A DNA stretch of 22,757 bases from RUG13615 sp040307715 (GCA_040307715.1 JAWRJC010000031.1:1-22757); one strand, 5' to 3'; positions 14,753-22,757 are shown, numbered from the stretch's first letter. The notes: generated by a model from the letters alone, not told the origin. Numbers and translations: made by a program.

Positions 14753-14795
14753 TTAAGATTGTTTTAAGAAAACGCTAATCTGCCGTCTGTAAAAT
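14753..14795 (+). promoter_or_regulatory. response-regulator promoter with direct-repeat box
   Basis: TTAAGA (14753-14758) and TTAAGA (14764-14769) are direct repeats with an 11-base period, separated by TTGTT. A degenerate third half-site, CTAATC, lies at 14775-14780. TAAAAT (14790-14795) is the likely -10, and no good -35 exists. This is the layout of a promoter activated by an OmpR/PhoB-type regulator, here probably by its own product. A near-identical box lies at 17143. Confidence 0.65.
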
Positions 14796-14844
14796 GACGA
14801 TGTGAAGTTATCATTGCCGGGGGCGGCGCAACGGAGAAAAAACC

Positions 14845-15555
14845 ATGACACATAAGATCCTGATCGCAGAAGACGACAAAGACATCATTGAACTTCTGAC
14901 GCTGTATCTAGGCGGAGAGGGGTTTGAAGTGCTGGCTGCGGAGAACGGACGGGATGCTCTCAGGATCGCAAGAGAGGAGATGGTCTCCGCGGCACTTGTC
15001 GATATCATGATGCCGGTGATGAACGGGTTTGAGTTCATCCGCGAACTGCGCGCGTTCAGCCAGATCCCGGTAATCGTTCTGTCGGCGAGAGACCTCGATC
15101 ATGACCGGATCCTCGGGCTCAATATCGGTGCGGACGCGTATCTGACAAAACCGTTCAATCCGCTCGAGGTGGTCGCCTATGTCAAGTCGGCGGTACGGCG
15201 CTGGGAAGCATCCGGGACAGCCGCGGGCGAGGAGACGGGCAAAGTCGTCGTCGGAGAGCTGGAGTTCGATCAGGAGCGGTTCTCCCTCCGGAAGAACGGT
15301 GAGCCTGTGCAGCTCACGAGTTCTGAGCTCAAGATCATCGCCAAGATGATGAAGGCACCGGAGCGCGTTTTTACCAGAGCGCAGCTGTATGAATGCATCA
15401 ACGGAGAGTTCTACAACAGCGACGACAATACGATGATGGTGCATATCTCCAATCTGCGCGCCAAGATCGAAGATGACCCTTCACATCCACGGTATATCAA
15501 GACGGTGCGCGGACTGGGGTACAAGATTGAAGACGGCTCGGCAGACGATCGGTAA
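14845..15555 (+). CDS. OmpR/PhoB-family response regulator
   Basis: This is a cytosolic transcription factor switched by phosphorylation from the kinase encoded next to it. The 236-residue product has a receiver domain (1-120) with the acidic pair D10 and D11, phospho-acceptor D53 in ALVDIMMPVMNG and K102 in AYLTKPFNP. A winged-helix DNA-binding domain follows (about 135-232), with the recognition region NTMMVHISNLRAKIE and the RYIKTVRGLGYKIE end. GGAG at 14832-14835 lies nine bases before the ATG. The gene overlaps the likely kinase start by about 29 bases, so translation may be coupled. The 11-base-period direct repeats upstream suggest autoregulation. The stimulus is not known; the transporter genes downstream suggest a cell-envelope signal. 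Confidence 0.94.
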   Translation: MTHKILIAEDDKDIIELLTLYLGGEGFEVLAAENGRDALRIAREEMVSAALVDIMMPVMNGFEFIRELRAFSQIPVIVLSARDLDHDRILGLNIGADAYLTKPFNPLEVVAYVKSAVRRWEASGTAAGEETGKVVVGELEFDQERFSLRKNGEPVQLTSSELKIIAKMMKAPERVFTRAQLYECINGEFYNSDDNTMMVHISNLRAKIEDDPSHPRYIKTVRGLGYKIEDGSADDR

Positions 15556-17146
15556 AGCGTTGGCAGCGTTCCGCGACCGCAGTGTGGTCCGGACGAACAT
15601 CCTCATGTTTCTGGCATCGGCGGCGGCGCTGGTGCTGCTCTTTGCGTTGATCACGTACGGCGTCCGCGATACGTACGGCAACGTTTATAACTACGAGTAT
15701 TACAATATCAACACGGACGTGTTCCCGGAGCTGAACACGGATGATTTTGAGACGCTGCACGAGGCGCATGAAGAACTGGATTTTGTCGTCTTCGATCAGA
15801 ACGGCACACAGCTCTACGCGACCGACGAGACCATGGCCGGCGGGTATCAGTACAGCGATGCGGCCTTTATCCCGGCCTATGAGGACGATACATACTGGAA
15901 TGTCGCGGAGACCGTCGATGGTGATGAACAGCGGTACTACGTGACAAAGTACCAGTACAATTACGAAGGCCAGGAGGATTATTATCTCGGCAGCGCTGTG
16001 CTGGACGGAGACTTCAGGATCCTGGAGACCGATATTCTGACTGACCGGGACCGGATCACCTGGCAGCAGATCGAAATTATGCAGGAGACCTATGCGACCG
16101 GGCTGCTGTACAAGTATGCGTACACCAACGACGCCGGGGAAGACCGGCTGCTGTTCTATACGGAATACGACAATGAATACGTCTATTATGAGCAGTATCA
16201 GAGAGCCAGGAACGTGACGGGCTTCCTGTATCTGCTGTTTTTCATCCTCGCGGCGCTGATCGTCATCGTGCAGGCGCTCTGGATGAGGCGCGTCACACAG
16301 CGGTATCTGCGGCCGCTCGATGAGGCGATCACGGCCTACGGGCGCGGGGTGCGCGGGGAGATCAACGAGAAGGAACTGGCGGTGGAGTTCCGGCCTGTTG
16401 CTGCGAACTTTAACGAACTGATGGACCGCCTCGACGCGGTCAATGCGGAGAAAGAAAAAGTCTACGAAGAGCGCCAGCGGACGATCGCTGATGTCTCACA
16501 CGATCTCAGGACGCCGCTCACGGTCATCCAGGGGTATTCACAGGCCTTCCTCGAGGACCGTGTGCCGGAGGATAAAAAAGAGACCTACATGCGGGCGATC
16601 CACGAGAAATCCGTTTCCAGCGCGGAGATGATCAACATGCTCTTTGACTATACCAAGATGGAGCACCCCGACTTCACGCCTGCTTTCAGGACCGTCGATC
16701 TGACGGAGGTAACGGCAGAGTATCTGGCGGACAAGAAGGAGGAACTGGAGGAAGCGGGCAATGCGGTCTTGTATGCATTGCCGGAGCGCCCGATCCCTTA
16801 TGAATGCGATGTGCGGCTGCTGTGCCGCCTCTACGACAATCTCATCGGCAATGCAGTCAAGCATAATCCACCCGGCACGGCAGTGTATTTCAGACTGGAA
16901 GAAAGACGGTTCGATCTGCGCATCACTATTGCGGACAACGGGAAAGGGATCCCGGAAGACCTGAAGAGGACACTGTTCAACCCGTTCGTGACAGGCAATG
17001 CCGCCAGAACGTCGGGGACCGGCACCGGTCTGGGCGTGACCATCGCCAAACGGATCGTGGACCTGCACGGGGGGAGTCTGCGTCTTGTGGACCCGCCGGA
17101 GGACGGCATGGCAACGGAGTTCGAGATTATCTTTCACAAAAGTTAA
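15527..17146 (+). CDS. membrane sensor histidine kinase
   Basis: This is the partner kinase of the preceding response regulator. From the TTG at 15527 it has 539 residues. It has one membrane segment (about 23-45, LMFLASAAALVLLFALITYG), an extracellular sensor of about 180 residues, a second membrane segment (about 230-252), a HAMP-like linker, H325 in VSHDLRTPL, the N box NLIGNAVKHNPPG, and ATP-lid motifs DNGKGIP, FNPF and GTGTGLGV. The sensor is very rich in Tyr, Asp and Glu. The start is uncertain. TTG 15527 has GGGG seven bases upstream and overlaps the regulator gene; TTG 15560 and ATG 15473 are alternatives, neither with a good Shine-Dalgarno. A terminator follows the stop. Confidence 0.9.
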   Translation: MKTARQTIGKALAAFRDRSVVRTNILMFLASAAALVLLFALITYGVRDTYGNVYNYEYYNINTDVFPELNTDDFETLHEAHEELDFVVFDQNGTQLYATDETMAGGYQYSDAAFIPAYEDDTYWNVAETVDGDEQRYYVTKYQYNYEGQEDYYLGSAVLDGDFRILETDILTDRDRITWQQIEIMQETYATGLLYKYAYTNDAGEDRLLFYTEYDNEYVYYEQYQRARNVTGFLYLLFFILAALIVIVQALWMRRVTQRYLRPLDEAITAYGRGVRGEINEKELAVEFRPVAANFNELMDRLDAVNAEKEKVYEERQRTIADVSHDLRTPLTVIQGYSQAFLEDRVPEDKKETYMRAIHEKSVSSAEMINMLFDYTKMEHPDFTPAFRTVDLTEVTAEYLADKKEELEEAGNAVLYALPERPIPYECDVRLLCRLYDNLIGNAVKHNPPGTAVYFRLEERRFDLRITIADNGKGIPEDLKRTLFNPFVTGNAARTSGTGTGLGVTIAKRIVDLHGGSLRLVDPPEDGMATEFEIIFHKS

Positions 17147-17159
17147 GATTGTTTAAAGG
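17143..17159 (+). promoter_or_regulatory. second copy of the direct-repeat box
   Basis: TTAAGATTGTTTAAAGG repeats the first 12 bases of the box at 14753 exactly and keeps the 11-base period (TTAAGA, then TAAAGG). It begins inside the kinase stop codon region and lies about 41 bases before the likely -10 of the ABC transporter genes. It is a likely binding site for the response regulator. Confidence 0.5.
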
Positions 17160-17183
17160 CGGGATTCATCTCCCGCTTTTATT
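17159..17183 (+). terminator. terminator between kinase and ABC genes
   Basis: GCGGGA (17159-17164) pairs with TCCCGC (17171-17176) around a six-base loop, followed by TTTTATT. It lies 12 bases after the kinase stop and separates the regulatory pair from the transporter operon. Confidence 0.75.
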
Positions 17184-17200
17184 CTGTATGCGAAAAGCAG

Positions 17201-17206
17201 TATTAT
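17201..17206 (+). promoter_or_regulatory. probable -10 of the ABC transporter promoter
   Basis: TATTAT lies 48 bases before the first ABC ATG and downstream of the terminator. The -35 position (around 17178-17183, TTTATT) is poor, which fits a promoter that needs an activator. Confidence 0.4.
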
Positions 17207-17254
17207 GGAATCACAGCAGCCGCCCGCTTTCGCGCGGCAGGGAGAGACCTCAAT

Positions 17255-19546
17255 ATGGGAATGATCAGACTCAAAAACGTTTCCAAATTCTATTACAGCA
17301 AAGGCATCATCGCCAGTGGCATCACCAGAGTCAATCTGGATCTTGACGTTGGCGAATTTGTGGTGATCACCGGAGAGTCGGGCAGCGGCAAATCCACGCT
17401 CCTTAACGTCATTTCCGGTCTGGACACCTATGAAGAGGGCGAGATGTACATCGAGGGCAAGGAGACCAGCCATTACACGGCGGTCGACTTCGAGGGATAC
17501 CGGCAGAAGTATATCTCGAGCATCTTCCAGAGCTTCAACCTGGTTTCCAGTTACACGGTCTATCAGAATGTGGCGCTGGCAATGCAGATCGACGGACGCC
17601 CGGCGTCGGAGATCAAGGAAAAAGTGCCGGCGATCATCGAAAAGGTGGGGCTCAGTGCGTACAGGAACCGCAAAGTATCAAGGCTGTCGGGCGGGCAGAA
17701 ACAGCGCGTTGCGATCGCGCGCGCTCTGGCCAAGGATACAAAGATCTTGGTTGCCGACGAACCGACCGGCAACCTTGACAGCGCTTCCGCGGCAGGGATC
17801 GTAGAGCTCCTCACGGGCATTGCGGAGGATAAGCTGGTCATCGTCGTCACGCATAACTACGACCAGTTCAAAGACCACGCCACCCGTGTCATCAAGATGT
17901 ACGACGGCAAGATCGTGGAGGACACCGGTGCGGGCCGGGAAGAAGAACAGCCGGCAGAGGCATTGGAAGAGCGGTCTGAGAAAAAAACCGTCGATCATCC
18001 TGATGAGGAAGCGGAGCGCCGCGATCCGAAAGAGGACCGGGCATCGCGCGGGAACACCATTCCGTACGGCACACAGCTGCGCCTCGGGGTGCGCAACACG
18101 TTCAACCTGCCGGCCAAGTTCCTGCTGCTCCTGCTGGTATTCCTGTTTGTCGTCAGTTCGGTCAGCTCGCAGTACGTGACCGTCAAGCAGCAGAAAGACA
18201 CAGTGTCGGAGGCGGGGTGGAACAACTACTTCGCGCATTATTCGCCGGAACGCATCGTGCTGGAAAAGCAGGACCGCTCTCCGTTCACGCGGGCGGATTA
18301 CGAGGCGCTGGAAAGCGCACCGCACATCAAAAAGCTGATCCGTGAGGATATGCTGTACGACAGTTACATCTGGATCGAGAACGACAGTTTTTCTTTCGGA
18401 GGCTACCCTATGACACTCAGCACGCTCGAGGAAGAACTGACCTACGGCGCACTGCCGCAGTCGGATGAGGAGGTCGTGCTGGCGGGCGTTGATGACGGCT
18501 GGACTTTCGGCGATGACCCTGCGGCGCTCGTCGGTAACACATATACGATCTACACGGACGACGGAGAGGAACGCAAAGTCACCGTTGCAGGCATCATCCT
18601 CAGACCGATGGAAGACGATACGTACACATATGACGCGGACATCTTCTTCCCCGATGCCGCAGTCAACGAGATCCGCAAGGGGATGTACGCCTCCCGCGGA
18701 ACGACGACGATGCACATTGCCGGCTCGGACGTGCCTGTCATGCCGGGCGAAGGCGGACTGGTGATCAACGACAAGGTGCCGGAAGGGTATATCCTGCTCC
18801 CGACAACATGGGATCCGATGTTCAAAAAAGGATATGCCGCCGGCAATGACGTCAAACTCGGCGTCAAGACATTGTATTACGAAGAAACGCTCACTCTGAC
18901 GATCATGGGCACCTACGGGGAGAAGACCTTCGAAAAAAAGACGGGGCTCAAGAATCTGTCGGAACACGACGGCGAGATCTATATCAATCCGATGGATTAC
19001 CGCAGACTGTATGAGAAGGGCAGTTATCAGGCGACCGTCCTCGTAGACGACACCAGGAACATAGACGGTGTGAAAGATATGCTGGAGCGCGGCGGCTACC
19101 ACACGCTGGTGCTCAAAGACCATATTTTCAACTTCATGGATGAGGAAATCATCGGCGTTATCCAGATCCCGATGTCCGTGCTCCTTTGCCTGGCGGTATT
19201 CTTTATCGCATACTTCGTGATCCGGCTGATCCTGAAGTCCAGAGGCGTCTACTTCGCGACTGTACGCATGCTGGGGATGGGCAGAAAGCCGGCCAGGCGC
19301 ATCATGCGGACGGAACTCGTACTGGTGTGTCTGATCGCCGACGCGGTCTTCCTGCTGTTTATATATCTGAATCATCTTGGGGTGATCTACTCCGAAAAAC
19401 TGATGAATTACCTGCTGTATCTGACGACGCGCGATTACATCATCCTGGCGCTGATCCTGCTGCTCATGGCGGTCCTGATCTCAGGACGCTTCATGCGGTC
19501 GATCTTCCGCAGTTCCGCAATGGGCGCATACAGAGAGGAGGCGTAG
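17255..19546 (+). CDS. ABC transporter, fused ATPase and MacB-like permease (first of pair)
   Basis: The 763-residue product joins an ATPase to a permease in one chain. Residues 1-225 are the ATPase: Walker A GESGSGKST (40-48), Q loop FQSFN, signature LSGGQKQR, Walker B ILVADEP and the switch His in VVTH. A charged Glu/Arg/Lys linker follows. One membrane segment (about 286-307), an extracellular domain of about 320 residues and three C-terminal membrane segments (about 632-659, 686-706, 727-747) give the MacB/FtsX topology. GGGAGAG at 17240-17246 supports the ATG. The next ABC gene starts two bases after its stop, so the two probably form a heterodimer. MacB-type machines drive work across the membrane, such as peptide export or envelope remodelling; the substrate here is unknown. 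Confidence 0.9.
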   Translation: MGMIRLKNVSKFYYSKGIIASGITRVNLDLDVGEFVVITGESGSGKSTLLNVISGLDTYEEGEMYIEGKETSHYTAVDFEGYRQKYISSIFQSFNLVSSYTVYQNVALAMQIDGRPASEIKEKVPAIIEKVGLSAYRNRKVSRLSGGQKQRVAIARALAKDTKILVADEPTGNLDSASAAGIVELLTGIAEDKLVIVVTHNYDQFKDHATRVIKMYDGKIVEDTGAGREEEQPAEALEERSEKKTVDHPDEEAERRDPKEDRASRGNTIPYGTQLRLGVRNTFNLPAKFLLLLLVFLFVVSSVSSQYVTVKQQKDTVSEAGWNNYFAHYSPERIVLEKQDRSPFTRADYEALESAPHIKKLIREDMLYDSYIWIENDSFSFGGYPMTLSTLEEELTYGALPQSDEEVVLAGVDDGWTFGDDPAALVGNTYTIYTDDGEERKVTVAGIILRPMEDDTYTYDADIFFPDAAVNEIRKGMYASRGTTTMHIAGSDVPVMPGEGGLVINDKVPEGYILLPTTWDPMFKKGYAAGNDVKLGVKTLYYEETLTLTIMGTYGEKTFEKKTGLKNLSEHDGEIYINPMDYRRLYEKGSYQATVLVDDTRNIDGVKDMLERGGYHTLVLKDHIFNFMDEEIIGVIQIPMSVLLCLAVFFIAYFVIRLILKSRGVYFATVRMLGMGRKPARRIMRTELVLVCLIADAVFLLFIYLNHLGVIYSEKLMNYLLYLTTRDYIILALILLLMAVLISGRFMRSIFRSSAMGAYREEA

Positions 19547-19548
19547 AG

Positions 19549-22050
19549 ATGCTGACATTACAGAATGTAGATAAATACTTCTACCGGCACAAAGCCAATC
19601 AGATCCATGTCATCAACGATACGTCCCTGGAATTCGGGGAGACCGGCCTCACCGCACTGCTCGGACCTTCCGGCTGCGGGAAAACGACCCTCCTCAATGT
19701 CATCGGTGGGCTCGACAAAGTCAATAAGGGCAGGATCTATATCAACGGCAAAAAGATCACCGGCAGAACTGCCGGCAGAGTCGACAAGATCAGGAATCTG
19801 AACATCGGTTACATCTTCCAGAACTACAACCTGATCGACAACATGACCGTCTTCGACAATGTCGCCATGGTGCTCCGGATGGTCGGGATCAGGAACAAGG
19901 AGGAGATCCGTAAAAAGGTCGAGTACGCACTCGATCTCGTGGGGATGTACCGTTACAGAAAGCGCTACGCCGACATGCTCTCCGGCGGGGAACGGCAGCG
20001 CGTCGGCATTGCCCGCGCGATCGTCAAGAATCCTTCGATCATCATCGCCGACGAACCGACCGGCAACCTCGACAGTGCCAACACGCTGGAGGTCATGAAT
20101 ATCATCAAGGCCATCTCCCGGGAAAAACTGGTCATCCTGGTGACCCATGAAGAGAACCTGGCCAATTTCTACGCGGACCGCATCATCCGCCTGCAGGACG
20201 GCCGTGTCATTTCCGACGAGAAGAACGAGAATGTCGAAGGGCTGGACTACCGGATCGAGAACCGCATCTATCTGCAGGACATCGAGGATAAACGGACATT
20301 CGAGGATGACGATTATACCCTGCGTGTCTTCAACGACAGCGGGGAGAAGATGGACCTCGATATCGTCATCAGCCGCGGCAATCTGTTCATCCGCTCGCGG
20401 GACCCGCACAGCCGTATGGAGGTCGTCGACGAGGACTCGAGCATTGAACTCGTGGACGATCATTACCGCGCAATGACCGCGGAGGAAGCGGAAGCGCACC
20501 GTTTCCATCCTGAGCGCCTCGCAGCGAAAAAACCGCTGCGCCATGCGTCGATCCTGAATGTGTTCACGATGCTGGGGGCGGGGTTCAAAACGGTCGGCCG
20601 GTATCATATTCTGAAGAAGATCCTTCTGATCGGCTTCCTGATCTCCGCGATGTTCGTGACCTATGCGGTCTCCAACATTGCCGGGATCCTGAATATGCCC
20701 GACCGAAAGTTCGTGGAGGACGACAAGTCCTATCTTAGCGTGGTCCAGCAGAAGATGTCCGTCGAAGATTACCTGATGATAGAAGAAGATCCTGCGGTGG
20801 CGTACGCGCTGCCGGGGGACGGGCATATCGGCATGCAGATGCCGTTCGACGAGTACTGGCAGACATCCTGGGGCGGGGCGGTCTTCAGCGGATCGCTGAG
20901 TTCCGCGGAGGAGCTTACCGAAGAAGACCTGCTCTGCGGCAGGCTGCCTGAGAATGAGTATGAGGTGGTCCTGGATGCGCTGCTCCTTACGCGCCTTATC
21001 GACAATTACTCGGATATCGGGCAGGCCGGCTATCAGAAGCCGGAAGAACTTCTGGACCGTCACCTGACCCTCAAAAACCTCGAGCCTTTCACGATCGTTG
21101 GCATCACGGACAAGAGCAGCCCCTGCATCTACGCCGCCCCGTCGATGTTTATCAACATGCTGGCCAACACCAGCACGGAAGAAGACCTGTACAGTGACTC
21201 TGAAGAAGTGACTGAAGAGGATACGCAGGAGGTTTATAATGAAGACGGCACGGTCACAGCAACCGCGCCGGCGGCATCTGCGCTGATCGATTACAAACTC
21301 CACAAGGACGAGATCAAACTGACCAAGGGCAGCAAGTGGCCGGAAAACGATTACGAGGTCATCGTGGACAACGCGTACGCCAAGTCCATGAAACTTAACA
21401 AAGAGATCAAGACCAAAGTGAACGGGCACAAACTGAAGGTCGTCGGCTACTATACGAGCGATTCGCTCAAGGATAAGTACTTCGTCAATAACAACATGAT
21501 CAAGTACCAGCTGATCCTCGGCAGCGAGAACATGACCGTCAAACCGGCCATAGACAAGGAAGAAGCCATGATGATGCTGGAGTCTTACGGTTTCAAGATC
21601 CGGGATCTTTACCAATACCAGAAGAGTGAATACCGCAAGAGCCAGCTTGCCACGATGCGTGCTTTCCTGCTCGTCGGGGGTATCATCATCCTGATCTCGC
21701 TGATCGAAGTGTTCCTCATCATGCGCGCGTCGTTCCTGTCCCGGATCAAGGAGGTAGGCACGCTCCGCGCTATCGGAGTGAAAAAACTGGATATCTACCG
21801 GATGTTCGCCGGCGAGATCGTGGCGATCACGGTATGCGCTTCCATACCGGGCTGGCTGTTCATGAACTTCATCATACACAAACTGCAGCACATTTCGCTG
21901 CTGGAAAACCTGTTCGTGTGCACGCCGCAGACGATGCTGGTATCGCTGCTCACGATCTTCGCATTCAATCTGCTGTTCGGACTCCTGCCGGTGTTCCGTA
22001 CACTAATCAAGCGCCCGGCGGCGATCCTGGCGCGCACTGATGTTAACTGA
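19549..22050 (+). CDS. ABC transporter, fused ATPase and MacB-like permease (second of pair)
   Basis: This 833-residue partner of the preceding gene has Walker A GPSGCGKTT (about 39-47), Q loop FQNYN, signature LSGGERQR, Walker B IIIADEP and the VTHEE switch region. Between the ATPase (to about 225) and the first membrane segment (about 355-380) lies a longer cytoplasmic region of about 130 residues that looks like a small beta-rich domain. The extracellular part (about 381-700) includes a highly acidic insert with TSTEEDLYSDSEEVTEED. Three C-terminal membrane segments follow (about 702-728, 757-777, 796-820), with an FtsX-like EVGTLRAIGVKK. GAGGAGG at 19535-19541 lies seven bases before ATG 19549. 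The open frame extends upstream to 19186, but that part overlaps the first ABC gene and does not look like protein. Confidence 0.9.
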   Translation: MLTLQNVDKYFYRHKANQIHVINDTSLEFGETGLTALLGPSGCGKTTLLNVIGGLDKVNKGRIYINGKKITGRTAGRVDKIRNLNIGYIFQNYNLIDNMTVFDNVAMVLRMVGIRNKEEIRKKVEYALDLVGMYRYRKRYADMLSGGERQRVGIARAIVKNPSIIIADEPTGNLDSANTLEVMNIIKAISREKLVILVTHEENLANFYADRIIRLQDGRVISDEKNENVEGLDYRIENRIYLQDIEDKRTFEDDDYTLRVFNDSGEKMDLDIVISRGNLFIRSRDPHSRMEVVDEDSSIELVDDHYRAMTAEEAEAHRFHPERLAAKKPLRHASILNVFTMLGAGFKTVGRYHILKKILLIGFLISAMFVTYAVSNIAGILNMPDRKFVEDDKSYLSVVQQKMSVEDYLMIEEDPAVAYALPGDGHIGMQMPFDEYWQTSWGGAVFSGSLSSAEELTEEDLLCGRLPENEYEVVLDALLLTRLIDNYSDIGQAGYQKPEELLDRHLTLKNLEPFTIVGITDKSSPCIYAAPSMFINMLANTSTEEDLYSDSEEVTEEDTQEVYNEDGTVTATAPAASALIDYKLHKDEIKLTKGSKWPENDYEVIVDNAYAKSMKLNKEIKTKVNGHKLKVVGYYTSDSLKDKYFVNNNMIKYQLILGSENMTVKPAIDKEEAMMMLESYGFKIRDLYQYQKSEYRKSQLATMRAFLLVGGIIILISLIEVFLIMRASFLSRIKEVGTLRAIGVKKLDIYRMFAGEIVAITVCASIPGWLFMNFIIHKLQHISLLENLFVCTPQTMLVSLLTIFAFNLLFGLLPVFRTLIKRPAAILARTDVN

Positions 22051-22075
22051 TAAACGGGAGCAAGAGGGAAGAATA

Positions 22076-22757
22076 ATGAGAAGCTTTAAAACTGTACGCA
22101 GAAGGACCGGGCTGCGCATCCTGACGATACTGACGGCGGTCATGCTCATCTTCGGACAGAGCGTCTTTGCGGACACAGCACCGGCTCCTGTCCGGGAGGT
22201 CCATAAAGTATCCGCGGGCGAGAAGATGTACTGTTTCTTTGTTCAGAAAAACGTTGTGCTCACGCCCGCACAGATCGCTGCCATCGAAGACGACCAGGCA
22301 CTGACCGAAGATATTCTGAAGAGGGCGGGGCTGTACATGCGTGAAACGAGCTGCACCAGCGCGGACCACCCGGTCATTACCATGGAGGCATGGCTCAAAG
22401 CGGGCAATACCGTGCAGCTGAGTCAGATCGACATCGTCAAACTACGGCAGGCGACGCCCTCTGAAGGCGAACCGGTCAAGCTCCATCTGGACCTGCGCTT
22501 CACCGTAAAAGAACCCTGGGAGGATGAGGTGCAGCCACAACCGGACGACCCTGCTGTTGAGCCCGGGGATGAACCCGGCGACGATCCTGCTGTCGATCCG
22601 CCGGAAGATCCGTCAGATAACCCCGGTGATGTCCCCGGGGACGGATCCGGTGACGGCACAGGGGATGACCCGGCTGTTGGGCCATCTGATAATCCGGGCG
22701 GTGGATCCGGTGACGGCACAGGGGATGACCCGGCTGTTGGGCCATCTGATAATCCGG
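22076..22757 (+). CDS. secreted Asp/Pro/Gly-rich repeat protein (partial, cut by window end)
   Basis: The frame from ATG 22076 runs open to the window end (at least 227 residues). AGAGGGAAG at 22064-22072 is its binding site. The N terminus is a signal peptide: basic RSFKTVRRR, a hydrophobic core (LRILTILTAVMLIFG), then likely cleavage after QSVFA. A globular part of about 110 residues with two Cys follows (MYCFF, TSCTS), including LTEDILKRAGLYMRET. From about residue 150 it becomes a low-complexity stretch of Asp, Pro, Gly and Glu, passing into exact 20-residue repeats (GSGDGTGDDPAVGPSDNPGG). It begins 26 bases after the second ABC gene and is probably in the same operon. I do not recognise the family; a wall-spanning or C-terminally anchored surface protein is possible, but the end is not visible. 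Confidence 0.8.
   Translation, partial: MRSFKTVRRRTGLRILTILTAVMLIFGQSVFADTAPAPVREVHKVSAGEKMYCFFVQKNVVLTPAQIAAIEDDQALTEDILKRAGLYMRETSCTSADHPVITMEAWLKAGNTVQLSQIDIVKLRQATPSEGEPVKLHLDLRFTVKEPWEDEVQPQPDDPAVEPGDEPGDDPAVDPPEDPSDNPGDVPGDGSGDGTGDDPAVGPSDNPGGGSGDGTGDDPAVGPSDNP
22643..22757 (+). repeat. 60-base perfect tandem repeat inside the secreted protein gene
   Basis: Bases 22643-22697 are identical to 22703-22757, a period of exactly 60 bases (20 codons). Each copy starts with GGATCCGGTGACGGCACAGG. The array runs off the window end, so the copy number is unknown. More degenerate versions of the same peptide (DDPAV, PSDNPG) lie just upstream. Confidence 0.95.

Noticed and set aside
14734..14845. 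Programmed frameshift from larC1 into larC2, as in L. plantarum
   Set aside because: No larC2-like frame exists downstream; the region is the response-regulator promoter.
17678..19375. 565-codon open frame on the minus strand
   Set aside because: It is antisense to the first ABC gene; its composition is typical of a shadow frame and no promoter or binding site was found.
19186..19548. N-terminal extension of the second ABC protein
   Set aside because: It overlaps the first ABC gene, has low-complexity shadow composition, and a strong GAGGAGG precedes ATG 19549.
19558..21891. 777-codon open frame on the minus strand
   Set aside because: It lies antisense to the second ABC gene, whose motifs are unmistakable. 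Long antisense frames are expected from the codon bias here.
22423..22719. Minus-strand Pro/Ser-rich frames over the repeats
   Set aside because: They arise from the tandem repeat read antisense; the plus-strand frame has a signal peptide and a binding site.
22643..22757. CRISPR-like repeat array
   Set aside because: The repeats are directly tandem, 60 bases long, in frame, and have no unique spacers.

Overview
The window looks like a chromosomal segment of a moderately GC-rich member of the Bacillota, probably an anaerobic gut-type Clostridia. The reasons are Gram-positive style Shine-Dalgarno sites, frequent TTG and GTG starts, the rplS / rbgA / rnhB neighbourhood, folate-linked one-carbon genes (fhs, fchA, folD), and a two-component system followed by fused ABC transporters. 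The lineage is inferred from gene content only. No rRNA, tRNA, CRISPR array or insertion sequence was seen.

Bases 1-3260 (+): a housekeeping operon of proB and proC (proline synthesis), a NUDIX ADP-sugar pyrophosphatase and a XerD-type recombinase. It ends in a hairpin that overlaps the promoter of rplS. Bases 3365-3883 (+): rplS, encoding ribosomal protein L19 with an unusual Ala/Glu-rich tail. Bases 3986-6827 (-): a membrane-anchored VanY-type D,D-carboxypeptidase and an NhaC antiporter, each with its own terminator. This opposite-strand pair sits between rplS and rbgA, which are normally close neighbours. Bases 7180-9838 (+): rbgA (ribosome-assembly GTPase), rnhB and a P1/S58-family peptidase.

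Bases 10002-14736 (+): a one-carbon cluster of fhs, fchA and folD followed by larB and a short larC. FolD lacks the lysine and glutamine needed for cyclohydrolase chemistry, so FchA probably does that step. The larC product is only the first LarC domain, compacted, with a strictly alternating histidine tract. No larA, larE or larC2 lies in the window.

Bases 14845-22757 (+): an OmpR-type response regulator and its histidine kinase, two ABC proteins that each fuse ATPase and MacB-like permease and probably form a heterodimer, and a secreted Asp/Pro/Gly-rich repeat protein cut by the window edge. The same direct-repeat box (TTAAGATTGTTT plus an AAG half-site) occurs upstream of the regulator gene and just upstream of the transporter operon. 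This suggests that the two-component system controls itself and the transporter. The most interesting parts are this regulator-transporter-secreted protein locus, the folate/Lar cluster and the L19 tail.
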